NCBI GenBank assembly: GCA_007844125.1
Contig: CM017568.1
Span: 8,923,573-8,987,572 of the forward strand
Source of the DNA: Sinonovacula constricta
Taxonomy: Eukaryota; Mollusca; Bivalvia; Cardiida; Solecurtidae
Direction of reading: 5' to 3'
DNA: 64,000 nt
Shown here piece by piece: positions 52,201 through 64,000 of this stretch. The position numbers were made by a program, and so were the translations under genes. The notes beneath the pieces were generated by a model. It made no database searches, was not told the DNA's origin, and saw only the letters and a program-made list of their open reading frames with translations. How positions within the stretch are numbered: position 1 is the first letter of the stretch; the number at the start of each line of letters is the position of its first letter.

Positions 52201-55200
52201 TCTGTTGTTATTGTATTTACATACCCTGTTTTCAGTTTTAACCCATGTAGATTCTGACATTTAAATGGTATCAATGTCACAACCTAAATGTTATCTACTT
52301 TCCTCTCTTTCTTACCAATACAGTCACTTCTCCATGACGTGGATGCAGTACTGTATGTTGACACAGACATCCTGTTTATGTCACCGCTTGATGAACTGTG
52401 GGCCATGTTTGCCCACTTTAACAGTTCCCAGCTTGCTGCTGTGGCCCCAGAGCAAGAGGATCGAGCCACAGGCTGGTACAACAGGTTCGCTAGACACCCA
52501 TTCTATGGTGAACTCGGTAAGCGGCATGTGTTCATGTAACTCATTAATGGTATGTGTTAAAACTTCTTGATCCTTTTTGTACCTAGAGCTGGTGTTTTTG
52601 GTACCCAGCAGGTTAAATTTAAACCTATTTGTGAAACCAATGATCCATATATATAGTTTGTTTACCCTTTGTGAACACTATTAATTATGTGTTGTTTACC
52701 CTTTATAAAAACCATAAATAATGTGTTGTTTAACCTTTATGAAAACTATTAATCATGTGTTGTTTACCCTTTTCAAAAACAATTTATCATTTGTTGTTTA
52801 CCCTTTACAAAAACTATTAATCATGTGTTTACCCTGTTACAAAAACTATTAATCATGTGTAGTTTACTCTTTACAAAAACCATTAATTATGTGTTGTTTA
52901 CCCTTTACAAAAATCATTAATTATGTGTTGTTTACCCTTTACAAAAACCATTAATTATGTGTTGTTTACCCTTTACAAAAACCATTAATCATGTGTTGTT
53001 TACCCTTTACAAAAACCATTAATCATGTGTTGTTTACCCTTTACAAAAACCATTATTCATGTGTTGTTTACCCTTTACAAAAACCATTAATCATGTGTAG
53101 TTTACCCTTTACAAAAACCATTAATTATGTGTTGTTTACCCTTTACAAAAAACATTAATCATGTGTTGTTTACCCTTTACAAAAACCATTAATCATGTGT
53201 TGTTTACCCTTTACAAAAACTATTAATCATGTGTTGTTTATCTTTTATGCAAAGTATTAATCATGTCCTGTTTACCCTTTACAAAAACAATTTATCATTT
53301 GTTGTTTACCCTTTATGGAAACTATTTCTCATGTGTAACTAAAAGGTTCCAATTCCCCACACCAAAAATATTGCACTAGCTTAAATAGTATGAATACAAA
53401 CAACACATGTGTATACCCATACCTAATTGTCTTTTACCTTCTTTAAAAGAAAGTCAGACCTAGATTTAAATGACACCCATTCTACTGAAAACTAAATATT
53501 TATTTTCAAAATAAGATTCTTTTTTCAGAAGAACATAAGAATGTGCCAAGATCTAGATATAAAATGGGGTGATAAGGTTTGTTCATTAACAATTTTGTAG
53601 CAAACTAACTTGTATATTACGTATTACCTTTAAGATTGACAGATCAACCAGTAAATAGGTAATTTATAGGGTCGTAACATTTAATAATTCTGCAATGGCA
53701 GACTTGAAATGCATTACAAAGAGGAGTTTTCAGTTACAACACATGATTAATAGTTTTCATAACAGGTAAACAACACAATAAATGCTGGTGTAATATTTAT
53801 TAATTGTTGTCTACAGGTATAAACTCCGGTGTTATGTTGATGAACCTGACGCGGCTGCGAGCATCTAGTTGGCAAAAAAACATCTTGGAGTATCACCTGG
53901 AATATAAATTTAAGATCACCTTTGGGGACCAAGATCTCATTAATATCTACTTCCATTTTCATCCAGGTATGTTTTTTGTTGTTGTTTTTGTTGTTGATGT
54001 TTTTTTATACATCCCATTAATATTCCTATGTTGAAGTTCAGGTATTACTGTTAGCTGCAAGACCTCCCCACATGAAAGTTCTTGCCCCAATCAGGGATTC
54101 ACACCCCGGCAATGGTTGATAGCAACAATTCTTACCAGTTGGATACTGGCAACCCTACATCAGGTATGTACATAACTAAACATTAAATATGAGCAACAGC
54201 ACAAAGATTTTTTAATGTAGATGTTTGTTATTGAGACTGTGTCACTGAAAAAGAGGTGTTCAGTCCTCTTGTAAGAAGATCTTTACATTTAATGTGGGAA
54301 GATGCAATCTTACATGTTGAACAAAATACACCATATTAACATAGAAGAAGGTAAGATAATACAAATTGTTGACTATTTCCAACAATTTCATTTACATTAT
54401 TAGCCATGCTCAAAATTTTGTAAATTTTTGTACAAGGGATGTAATTGGAATAAAATCATAAAATAAATCTGCATTTTGCTTTTGCATGATAAATCACATC
54501 AGAATGCACACCTTTTTGGTCAAATGATTGGTAATTATTTGATTACTGTACATCTCAACACAACACTGTGCATTATTGTGCAATATATGATGCATAACCA
54601 AAATCTTTTTCCTAATTTTTTACCCCTCTCAGTGGCCATTTGTCAGTAACCCATACCTGTCTTAGTTATCAGTTCCAACTACATGCATAGTTAACAAAAC
54701 AAATTAAAAGAGTTAGCAAATTGTGTAGCCATCCTTAACAGACAGCTTCTAGCTGAAAGGGGCAAGTCTGGATCTATCTAATTTTGCGGAAGCCTGTCAA
54801 AAATAAATGTTCACTGGCTCAGTGTTAATTTAATTGTATTTCTAATTTTGGAAGAAAAGAGGGGAGCATTTGTCCTGGATGTCTTTCTAAGGGTTAATCT
54901 TCCTGTTTAGGTCCACTTCTTGAGAACTGAAAGTTATTTCCTTCAAACTTGGAACCCATTCTAAAAGAGCAGGCAATGCTAAACTTAATTTTCTCTCTTT
55001 TTTTTCAGCTTAGAACTAGTAATTAAACAGTCCAGTTCTTAGCATGTTGTGTACGGACAGTTCTTGTTTAGTCATCTGCATATTTAGTGAATATACATAT
55101 ATATATTTAATTATATTGAATGTAAGATTCTGCAGTGTAAAAAGGTACCTTATTGATGTTATGTACATAATCTAGGAAAGGGTGCTTAAAATGACGTTAT

Positions 55201-57987
55201 ATATTTTAAATGATTTCAATGTATTTTTAAGGTAATGTGTTGAGCAATATAATTGAAGTTATGAACTCTGACTGCTAATGCATGCCAGATAACAAAAGTA
55301 TTGGGTATCTGGTATGTGAATTTTTTACCACTGACAATATTTGTATTTGCAGATTTATAACCTTAGAAAATGTCAACATAAGGCAGGACTAGTAGCTATA
55401 GGTCCAAACAAATGCTGATTTTATTTATTTATTTATTTATGCTGCAATATTTGTATTTTCCTAAAGATGAGATGTCACTGTATTTAGAAATGCAAGGAAG
55501 AGCAACTCCAAAATTATTTCAGTAAGGTTTCTGTGCCAGTGGTGTGACACACATGCATACAAACAAAGCTCACACAAACAAAAACACACTCACATTTAAA
55601 TATCCTACCTTTTTAGAGGAGCTGTACATTTTCTCATGTGAGTGGAACTACAGGCCTGACCACTGTATGTATATGAGTGTGTGTCCACCTGCAGAAGGGA
55701 CAGGAGTCAAACTGCTTCATGGCAGTCGTCGGACGTGGCATGAAGACAAACAGCCTGCCATGAGAGCAGTCTACACGGCATTTAAAGAGGTATATACCAT
55801 TCCTTGTAAAAACAATTTAGGACAGCAATGTCAGCAGCTTGCAGGGCATTTTAGGACTACCAACAATTCGTATAGAATTATCTTTTGAGCTCTTATTTTC
55901 ACAAAGTAAACATCATGGAGCATTAGGAAGTGAAGATAGAATACAGCTTTGACAGATGCTTGTATGACATTTTTAGAGGATCCTACAATTTGTATGTATT
56001 CATCTTTTGAAAAAGGTTGTTTTTTTATTGACATCAGCCTATAGTTAATAACTTGATTTAAGTTATTTTAGCACCACATTGAATATTATTTTACATATAA
56101 TACTCATCTTGGAATCTTGGGAACTGAGACAATATACATCATTGGTTCTACCCGACCTGGTAGCGCAATCAGTAGAACATCGGCTCCACGTATGGGAGGC
56201 CCCCGGGTTGGATCCTGGGCCGCGGCATACCAAAGCCATAAAAAATGAAAGTGGTATAGCTCCCTTGCTAACGCTCAAGCTAATATAAGGGTAGTTCCAT
56301 GACTTAGTAGCTCGATGTCAAGACAATGTGACAGGTTTTGGTATCATGCCAGGTGTTTTCGGCATGCTATAGACAGTGAATATCTGCTTCAAGTGGACAT
56401 CGTCTCCATATAACTGAAATAATGTTGATGAGCTGATAAACCCAGTAAACAAACAAACATAATTTGATCTTGTAAAACAGAGATAAAAAACCAGCAATGT
56501 CAGCAGCCTGTTTAGCATTGAAAGCTATACTTACTATGTCTTACATTAGAGAACTTTTTGTCATATAATGATCACCAATATCAGTCCCAAGTTATATATT
56601 TTTAAACACATCACTTCTAAACAATGTAGCAATAAATGCCAAGTCCACCTATAAAATTGAAGCATAATGTCCCCAGACCCATGTCTGAGTAAGACCTCTG
56701 GCCCAAACTGGGGTTGAATTCAGTTGTAAAGTGGGCTTGAGAGCTTCATATCGGTGACTTTAACCATTGGGCCTCGGGGAAAGTTTAAGCAAAATTATGT
56801 AGTATATATGTAACCATTAATTGGGGTCAATTAAGACAAATACCCAGCTATGGTAACAAACAGTAAGTATCAGAGGGAGAAACCTTTTGTTGCCAAAGCA
56901 GTTTAACTGGCACAGGCCAGACATGATACTGAGATGCCCACTAAACCTAAGAAATGATTTGTAATATCACAGAATTCTTAAAATTGTAAACAACATGACA
57001 GGCACTGCCTAATACATATATAAAACTGATATTTTTCTGTCATAAGTGATTCTTTTAAGATGGAATTAAATGAACTGACTGCTGTATTCATAAAAGCCCA
57101 GACATGCATAATTGCAATCTAAGTCATTGCAGTTTGACTGTAGTTCATTGAAGAACTGCTATTTATGGGAGAGTCTGATGTTTAGATGTCAGTTGAGGCT
57201 CACCTTGTCAACCTTGTCCACCCCTTTTACATTTGTGCCATAGCATACAACAGTAGCTTATTTGTATTGTGCTGTACAGCAGTTCTCTGCCAATTATACA
57301 TAGCTTTCCTGTTTATTACCTTTTTATTTATCCATCTGTGACTGTTACAACACACAAACAATTCTTTTGGTATTTTCCAGAATCATCAGTGGATTCCTCT
57401 TCCTATTTCTAATAGGAAGTTCCCTTCTTAACCATAATTATTTGTGTATATGTATTTATATTGCAAACAGATGCAATTGTTTTTTCAGCAACATTTGGGA
57501 TTTTCCGTTGCTTGTTTTAATGTGATGCCCCCTCATGACCATATTTGTGTTTAATGTACATTTTTTTTTTATCTACACAAGCAGTCCTTTTGTTGTATTT
57601 GCCTATAGTTATATTTTAATTGTACACTTGTAATTTGCACTTAATAGCCTAACATTTCATGACCCAATCTTTGCATCTTTTATACTTGACAAACTTCCTG
57701 GTGTTTATTTCTGTACGGTAATTGAGTTTATAAAGAGATCCACCTTTATCAGGAAATTCAATTTTCGTATGAGGTCAACCTCCTCTCATATTTTTACTTT
57801 ATGACCTTAAAATAAAATTTTACAGCATCGCTTGGGGGCCAGCCTTGAGTTTGAACTACTGGAAGCATTGGAAGCCCAGCTGAATAAAGCCCCAACATCC
57901 AACTGTGGCCAACTACATCAGAAATCCCAACTGTTCACTAAAACAATACAAACATTTGTCAAACAGAAGAAAGCCACAACTTCCTGA
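49259..57987 (+). CDS. GXYLT1: Glucoside alpha-1,3-xylosyltransferase (GXYLT1/2-like, GT8), complete
   Basis: Exons: 49259-49497, 50372-50522, 51818-51958, 52324-52516, 53817-53966, 55617-55789 and 57826-57987. Together they are 1,209 bp and 402 residues, all phases consistent. The protein is a type II membrane enzyme: a short basic cytosolic end, one TM helix at about 18-33, a stem to about 85, then a GT8 domain. Key sites are [14 protein letters not shown] (exon 2), YVDTDILF with the Mn2+-binding DTD at 190-192 (exon 4), [18 protein letters not shown] (244-251), GDQDLINI (278-285), [10 protein letters not shown] (299-308) and LLHG with His326. The family adds xylose to O-glucose on EGF repeats such as those of Notch, in the ER/Golgi. 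It is shorter than human GXYLT1 (440 aa), partly from a shorter stem and a loop about 11 residues shorter before GDQD. An in-frame TGA lies directly before the ATG, which supports this start. GXYLT1 versus GXYLT2 cannot be separated. Confidence 0.96.
49991..50050. repeat. Dispersed repeat copy B (shared with 25434-25495)
   Basis: Found in GXYLT intron 1. It reads ctcccacttttggagggaga, then ctcccacttttagggttcaa and aattgtttgaaaacgaag, matching the copy in GALK2 intron 8 with a few changes. Downstream (50100-50330) are loosely repeated tatacatgggtg-type phrases, a degraded short tandem repeat. Confidence 0.7.
50602..51478. mobile_element. Hairpin-ended dispersed element with internal ~147-bp tandem units
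   Basis: It starts with agctcacctgagcacaacat then gctcaaggtgag, a near-perfect hairpin of about 12 bp. It ends near tctcaggtaagcg, roughly the reverse complement of its start. Inside, about five related blocks share aaacttggncagaatgtttg, a gggtcatgtggggtcaaaaa core and gaccacatttat, with periods near 147 bp. No coding region is present. I recognise this style as a common dispersed element of bivalve genomes, but cannot name the family. It lies wholly within GXYLT intron 2. Confidence 0.75.
52661..53335. repeat. 34-bp minisatellite in GXYLT intron 4, about 20 copies
   Basis: The unit is accattaatcatgtgttgtt followed by taccctttacaaaa. Edge copies are diverged (tatgaaaactatt, tttatggaaactattt). 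It lies wholly in the intron between exons 4 and 5. Confidence 0.96.
53967..55616 (+). other. GXYLT intron 5
   Basis: AT-rich intron sequence. No tandem array or element is recognised, and the last part holds a short cacacaaaca-rich tract before the acceptor. Confidence 0.5.
56152..56455 (+). mobile_element. tRNA-derived SINE, older copy, in GXYLT intron 6
   Basis: Same family as the copy at 45052: box A tggtagcgcaatcagtagaa, box B gggttggatcctggg (two changes), body gctcccttgctaacgctcaa, 3' block ctccatataactgaaataat and a tail aaacaaacaaac. I found no clear target duplication. Mutations in both promoter boxes suggest it is inactive. Confidence 0.88.
56456..57825 (+). other. GXYLT intron 6, right part
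   Basis: No recognised element. It ends in the acceptor aattttacag at 57816-57825. Confidence 0.5.
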
Positions 57988-58536
57988 CAGCACCATAGCA
58001 GACATACCCTAGTAGTTAAATTATAGAAACATGTCAAGCAGAAGATTGCTGTTGTAGCTGACCAGTACCAGCACTTTGTCAAACAGAGGGAAACCAATCT
58101 CTCCAGTCCTTGTACATAGACCTTTCTTAAATAGAAAAGATTGAAGGTTACATTCTACTGACAGTCCTGTTTCATGAAGGATATAGACCTTTGTTAAACA
58201 TAAGAACTTTCAATTATTCAGTATGTTTACAATATGGTAAAACAAAATGCATCCAATGTTGTTATTACTAATTGTCTTGAAACCCTTGTCATTGTCAACA
58301 TAGGTTAAAGGTCAATTTCTTAAAAAACGTCAGAGATTTTCACTCCAAATTTAAAATACTTGTTCACTTCAGTAAGGCAGGTAGTTCAGAATTGATTTGT
58401 ACAGAAACGCCCCCTTTTTTTTTTTCTTTTTTTTAATTGACTTTTTTTAACTTTGTAAAATGTACATTGAATTTGTTTTGCTCTAAAATAACAAAATCTC
58501 AAAAATTTTACCTATATGAACCAATGTCAGATAGTC

Positions 58537-58537
<1 letters not shown>

Positions 58538-58578
<41 letters not shown>
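58538..58578. repeat. Homopolymer of 41 C
   Basis: An uninterrupted run of 41 cytosines about 550 bp past the GXYLT stop codon. If transcribed it would be in the 3' UTR. Such runs are also common places for assembly or sequencing length errors. Confidence 0.9.
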
Positions 58579-58579
<1 letters not shown>

Positions 58580-58604
58580 ATACATTCATTAATTAAAAAT
58601 CAGG

Positions 58605-58805
58605 CAAATGTTCTAACATCCAAATAATTATCACATAACTGTGTTTGTGCCAATGATCCAAATAATTATCACATAGCTGTGTTTGTGCCAAAGATCCAAA
58701 TAAATATCACACAACTTTGTGCCAAAGATCCAAATAAAATATCACATAAGTGTGTTTGTGCCAAAGATCCAAATACATATCACACAACTGTGTTTTTGCC
58801 TAACT
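58605..58805. repeat. ~40-bp tandem repeat, five copies
   Basis: The unit is gatccaaataattatcacat followed by aactgtgtttgtgccaa, with single-base length changes and one shortened copy. It directly follows the C tract. Confidence 0.9.
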
Positions 58806-59342
58806 AATAGTTATCACATGGTATTTAGGACATATATTTAAACTAATTACCACCCTTTCTCAAAAATTTGTACTTTCTCTCTTAATGAAGAGAAATTCAC
58901 ACAGGCTTTATTTGCTTTTTTAATGATCTATTCTCTTTAGGAAATTACAACAATGTTCAACTATTAATAAACAATTTATTGTTTGCTTATAAGAATGAAT
59001 GCAGTGATAAAAGTCGCCCCACTGAAATTGTATTTGTGGTGTTACATGGGAATTGCCCCACAAATCAAGAACATTAACAAGCAGTTATTAGCAAGACCTT
59101 TAACGTTACCCATACATTTTTTATATTTGTCTCTTTTTGATATATGGTACATAAAGGATAAACAAAGGCATTTTCAAATTGTTAATTTGTTGATTAGTTC
59201 CTTTTTGTTTTGGTAAAGTTTAAAAACCTTTATTGAATATGAAACAAACTACAAGTTGCTAAATAGAATACTTGGCATACATTGATAATAAAATTTATCA
59301 TTAAACAGCAGCATTCAACTCCGCTGTATACATTAACGATTG

Positions 59343-59609
59343 TACCGGATATGGTAGCCCAATTGGTAGAGGTTCGGCTCCAGGTACGGGAGGCCCCAGG
59401 TTCGATACCAGGCCACGACGTACGTAGCTCTCTTGCTAAGGCTCAAGCAAATACAAGGGAAGTTCCACAACTTGTTGGCCTGGTGTCAGGATAATGTTAC
59501 TGTGTGTGGTATCATGCTTTGAGTTCACGGCATTATCTGCTTCAAGTGGACACCATCTCCAGATAACTGAAATACTGTTGTGGGACGATAAACCCAGTAA
59601 ACAAACAAA
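59343..59609 (+). mobile_element. tRNA-derived SINE with 12-bp target-site duplication
   Basis: It has box A (tggtagcccaattggtagag) and box B (aggttcgataccagg), then the family body and 3' block ctccagataactgaaatact, ending acaaacaaac. It is flanked by cattaacgattg at 59331-59342 and 59610-59621. An internal deletion removes the caaagtcgttaaaaa part and another shortens the region after ggtatcatgc, relative to the 45052 copy. Confidence 0.93.
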
Positions 59610-59635
59610 CATTAACGATTGGCAGTAAAAGCTAT

Positions 59636-59830
59636 CTGCCCAGATATGGGAGGGCCTAAACTTAACTGTGACATACCAATGTCATAAAGCATGGAAGTGG
59701 TATGGACTACTTGCTATTATTAAAGCAAATATAAAAGTAGTTCCAGGCCTGGTTGGTGGTTCTAGTGGACAACACATCCAAATAAATGTAATACTTTTGG
59801 CAGTAAAATAAAAACCAACAGACAACAGCT
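59636..59830 (+). mobile_element. Decayed SINE copy of the same family
   Basis: Only parts align: atatgggagggcctaaactt, gtgacataccaatgtcataa, gtggtatggactacttgcta, aagcaaatataaaagtagtt and ccaggcctggttgg. It lies right next to the younger copy, so the younger SINE inserted beside an older one. Confidence 0.7.
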
Positions 59831-62580
59831 ATCTTCAGCTTATGAACCTTGAATTAGTACTCACTATATCTTTTTTTCAAGTGATAATCTATGGTCATAC
59901 TGGGTTAAATTACAGTGAATGCTTTTGAAGTATTTTTGGTATGTTTTCCAAGAGCATGTCACATCAATACACTTTATAGAAATGGACGTTCCCTGCTTGG
60001 ATTTCAGTAAATATAAGTCAGCCTTGACAGATTGGTAAAGTTTCACTGGATTATTTCCATTGTGGATAGGAATTCATTTCATGCTTTGAACGATTTTGTT
60101 ACATTTTCATTAATTTGTGTTTATGAAAATTACTATAAAAAAATGAACATTTGCTGTGTATGCTAACTGTTTGAAAAAGTTACTTTTTAAACCATGTTAT
60201 TGTATTTTTTGTATCTTGTAGCACATATAACCATTATCTTAAACAATAACGTTTGTTAAAGTTGTTTCTAGAATTTTTCACATAAAAAGGGTTAAAGATA
60301 GAAAAAGTGTTGTTTGGCTTTTTTTATAGACTTTATTTGTATATTGAAATAATTAATTAAAAATTGACAATCAGGATATTGAAACTCATCCATTCATCAT
60401 CTTGGTCTAGGAGTCAGATTAATATGTTTATTTACATTTTGAAACTGGCTGGTTTTCTCTGTATTATCATGTCTGCACTGCTGAACATATTATGAAAAGG
60501 TGCCCAAAAATTAGTTACGAAGTTTTCTTTTGTTTTCTACAAAAGGTAGAATATTGTTTAATATATTTTATGGTCCTTTTTGGAGTGTAGCCTGACAAAA
60601 TGCTGTTGTTATTTTAACTATTGATTAAAACTGATGAATATTATGAATTAATTTCTTTATTTCTATGATAATGACTGTGTATTGGTGATTGCGAAGTGAA
60701 GTGTTGTTAAGGATGAAAATCATACACTTAAAAAAGGTTCTACAGATGTTTAACTTCATATAAATTAAAGTGACTTACTCAAGGTTGGTCAAATTTTTAT
60801 CCTTTTAATAAAAGAAAAAAATATGTTGAACAACACTGGAACAAACATAATATCTGCTCTCTAGATTGTCTGTGAACAGGTCATTCTTCAATTTGTTTTT
60901 GGGTTGGGGAGAAAATCAGAAACTTTGCGACACTGTACTACTTATATTTAGAGCTGTATTGAGCTAAACAACCTAACGTAAAAATGCACACGTAGTTATA
61001 AAGGACATGTGTATACACGTATGGCAGTCATAAAACAATATGTTGTTTGGCTCAATAGTGTTGAAATAATACACAAATATAGCCTTGATTATGTGGTTCG
61101 TTCTGTCACATACCTAAACAGAACAGAAACTTAAAGATGGGGTGTGGATTAAATTATAATCATGCATTGGTGACATTATGACACATAGTATCTCAGTCAT
61201 GCCTTAGAGATGTTGAATGCGTTGGATGCGTACATGTTGTACTTTACAAAATACATTCTGAGCACATATTCATACTTTCATACCTAGTAGAAACAAGCTT
61301 TTCTATTGTGTGCTATACATTTTTGTTTTTTCATATCTTTAAGTGCTAAGAATATACTTTCGAATGGGAATATCGGAAAAATGCATGATGTTGCATTCAG
61401 ATGCAGTTTTCTAACCTAGAAGGCTGTGGGCCTGAGTGATTACATTGTTTAATTTAATTTACTCTGAATAATGCTTTATATGACACAACCAAAATCTATT
61501 TCCCTTCTAACAGGTTTACTTGAATGTAAAATTTATACAAATGTTTTATTTTATAACACTCTTACACTTTAATCAGATCTACTTTCCTTCTATTCATGTC
61601 TTTATTGAACAATAGATGTATTATGTTGAGGTTTAATATTTATCATGTAATTCTTTAATAAAAAAGAAGAGTACAATCCTTTGTTTAGTAAATTTTATGG
61701 ATCATGTTAAAATTGTATTTTTACTTTTTACATTGTCTGTTATTGTCATACAGTGTTTTACTGTGTGTACTTGCTTGCTACCTTTCCTCATAATTTGTTT
61801 TAAATCTATTTTGATATTAAATTTACATTTTCCTATTAATGATTGCATACCAATGTTTACTAAAATATGATATTGATTTATAAAAAGGAAATATTGCTAT
61901 ACCTCATTTCATATTTCCACTTGAAAAGTCTGCATTATGAAAGCAATGTTATACTTAAATGTAAATGCTAAATATAGTCCAGTCTTGAGAAATTAATATT
62001 TCCTTTGTTCCAATGTATGATAATTACACATTTTTAAAATGTGTGCATTTGTAGTATTTGATTGGCTTGTCAGTTGCCTTCTCTATTTTCATAATAAAAT
62101 AAATGTAATAATAAAATAAATGTATTATTTATCTTCTTGTCAAGGAGTTTTCATTTACTTTAAGCATTTTTACGAAATATTGTTTTATTTGTTTTTATTA
62201 TTTATTTTCTTATTTTCATCCTCGTGTTTATTTATCATTACTCATTACTTGTATTATTCCACAAGATAATATTTCATGTTGATGTTCACATTACAGTCTG
62301 AAACATTCTTAGTATCGCAGAAACTGGAAAAATCATAATATTTCTACAATAGATTTATACCACTTGCTGACCCGTAAGGGAGGTAACATGGTTAACTTAA
62401 TTGTTGGATTAAGGTCCCCTCATACATTATCTGTGTTATGCACGCTTTACATGTTATTTATAACAAAAAGTATTAATTCTACTTATTGTCCATTTAATGT
62501 GGCTTATAAAGTCTATATAAATTTTAACTTTTATTTATTAAGTAGAGCAACTTTTGACATTAAACTTAATTTATCAACAA
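59831..62580. other. AT-rich region downstream of GXYLT
   Basis: About 2.7 kb without a supported gene or array. Several AATAAA-like hexamers occur, for example around 62094-62120, but none can be tied to a transcript. Confidence 0.4.
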
Positions 62581-62584
62581 TTTA

Positions 62585-62740
62585 TCCCCCTCCATCTTTC
62601 TCTGTGTCTCTCACTCTGTCTCTCACTGTCTCTCTGTGTCTCTGTAGCTCTGTCTGCCTCTGTCTGTCTCTGTCTGTCTCTACATCTCTCTGTCTCTCTC
62701 TGTCTCTCTTCTCTGTCTCTCTCTGTGTCTCTCTCCCCCC
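62585..62740. repeat. Pyrimidine-rich (TCTCTG)n-type tract
   Basis: Imperfect tctctctgtctctctgtgtc repeats on the plus strand. The open frames of Leu/Ser/Cys here are artefacts. Confidence 0.93.
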
Positions 62741-62749
62741 ACCCTCATA

Positions 62750-64000
62750 TACATGTAAATATAAGGGGAGGTGGTCATTCAGACACATGCACATATACAT
62801 GTATGTATAAGGGGAGGTGGTCATCCAGACACATGCACACATACATGTATGTATAAGGGGAGGTGGTCATCCAGACTATTGCACATATACATGTATGTAT
62901 AAGGGGAGGTGGTCATCCAGACACATGCACACATACATGTATGTATAAGGGGAGGTGGTCATCCAGACACATGCACATATACATGTATGTATAAGGGAGG
63001 TGGTCATCCAGACACATGCACATATACATGTATGTACAAGGTGAGTTGGTCATCCAGACACATGCACATATACATGTATGTACAGGGGAGGTGGTCATCC
63101 AGACACATGCACATATACATGTATGTACAGGAGAGGTGGTCATCCAGACACATGCACATATACATGTATGTATAAGGAGAGTTGGTCATCCAGACACATG
63201 CACATATACATGTATGTACAGGAGAGGTGGTCATCCAGACACATGCACATATACATGTATGTACAAGGTGAGTTGGTCATCCAGACACATGCACATATAC
63301 ATGTATTATAAGGGTAGGTGGTCATCCGGACACATATACATGTATGTACAGGGGAGGTGGTCATCCAGACACATGCACATATACATGTATGTACAAGGTG
63401 AGTTGGTCATCCAGACACATGCACATATACATGTATGTACAGGGGAGGTGGTCATCCAGACACATGCACATATACATGTATGTACAAGGTGAGTTGGTCA
63501 TCCAGACACATGCACATATACATGTATGTATAAGGAGAGGTGGTCATCCAGACACATGCACATATACATGTATTATAAGGGGAGGTGGTCCTCCAGACAC
63601 ATGCACATATACATGTATGTACAGGAGAGGTGGTCATCCAGACACATGCACATATACATATATGTACAGGGGAGGTGGTCATCCAGACACATGCACACAT
63701 ACATGTATTATAAGGGGAGGTGGTCATCCAGACACATGCACACATACATGTATGTACAAGGTGAGTTGGTCATCCAGACACATGCACATATACATGTATG
63801 TACAGGAGAGATGGTCATTCAGACACATGCACACATACATGTATGTACAGGAGAGGTGGTCATCCAGACACATGCACACATACATGTATATATAAGGGGA
63901 GGTGGTCATCCAGACACATGCACATATACATGTATGTACTGGGGAGGTGGTCATCCACACATGCACATATACATATATGTACAGGGGAGGTGGTCATCCA
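62750..64000. repeat. 46-bp minisatellite, about 27 copies, continuing past the window
   Basis: The unit is ggggaggtggtcatccagac, acatgcacatatacatgtat and gtataa. Variants include tacaaggtgagttgg and tacaggagagg classes that recur in runs, as well as shortened copies (cattataaggg). Half of the unit is near-palindromic around acatgt. Frames open on both strands for up to 183 codons, which follows from the unit and does not indicate protein. The array runs off the right edge. Confidence 0.96.

Noticed and set aside
52265..52570. 101-codon plus-strand frame
   Set aside because: It is a different frame over GXYLT exon 4; the real frame holds the YVDTD motif.
23671..57987. Functional sugar-gene cluster of GALK2 and GXYLT
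   Set aside because: The enzymes act in different compartments and pathways; neighbourhood alone does not support a joint role.
62582..63966. Many overlapping frames of 74-183 codons on both strands
   Set aside because: All come from the CT-rich tract and the 46-bp minisatellite.

Overview
This is a window of an AT-rich, intron-rich and very repeat-rich animal nuclear genome, most likely a mollusc and probably a bivalve. Three split genes with GT-AG introns encode animal protein families. Several copies of a tRNA-derived SINE end in (CAAA)n-type tails, and other dispersed elements look like those common in molluscan genomes. There is no prokaryotic gene organisation. The species call rests on style and repeats, not on a diagnostic gene.

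Layout. (1) 1-6.7 kb, minus strand: the first three coding exons of a sodium/solute symporter (SLC5/SGLT family). The gene runs off the left edge, and its intron 1 holds a 3 kb satellite with a 55-bp unit. (2) 6.7-23.6 kb: a long gene-poor stretch with many micro- and minisatellites, one promoter-like CpG/E-box/YY1 cluster near 9.6 kb, and no gene I can support. (3) 23.7-32.4 kb, minus strand: a complete nine-exon GALK2 gene (N-acetylgalactosamine kinase). Splicing by eye gives 458 residues, the length of the human protein. (4) 32.9-45.1 kb: the interval between two head-to-head genes. It holds two large arrays of the same ~39-bp satellite in opposite orientation (32.9-36.7 and 41.9-45.05 kb), around a 5 kb spacer with SINEs and an internally duplicated segment. 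(5) 45.4-58 kb, plus strand: a seven-coding-exon glucoside xylosyltransferase gene (GXYLT, GT8 family, 402 residues). It has a probable non-coding first exon at ~45.6 kb, and its introns host a transposon remnant, a hairpin-ended dispersed element, a 34-bp minisatellite and a SINE. (6) 58-64 kb: its likely 3' UTR and downstream DNA, more SINEs, a 41-base C tract, and a 46-bp minisatellite running off the right edge.

The three genes are separate housekeeping or transport functions and not an operon. GALK2 phosphorylates GalNAc (and galactose weakly) in the cytosol. GXYLT adds xylose to O-glucose on Notch-type EGF repeats in the secretory pathway. The SLC5 protein imports a small solute with sodium. 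All share an interest in sugars, but nothing in the sequence links their regulation apart from the shared satellite at the GALK2/GXYLT promoters.

The most unusual observations are three. The GALK2/GXYLT head-to-head interval is a large inverted satellite structure, and short satellite-like motifs also lie in both promoters. A minisatellite in GALK2 intron 8 looks like a repeated amplification of the exon-8 5' splice site. A ~350-bp duplicated segment in the spacer carries splice-flanked 51-nt open blocks in both copies.
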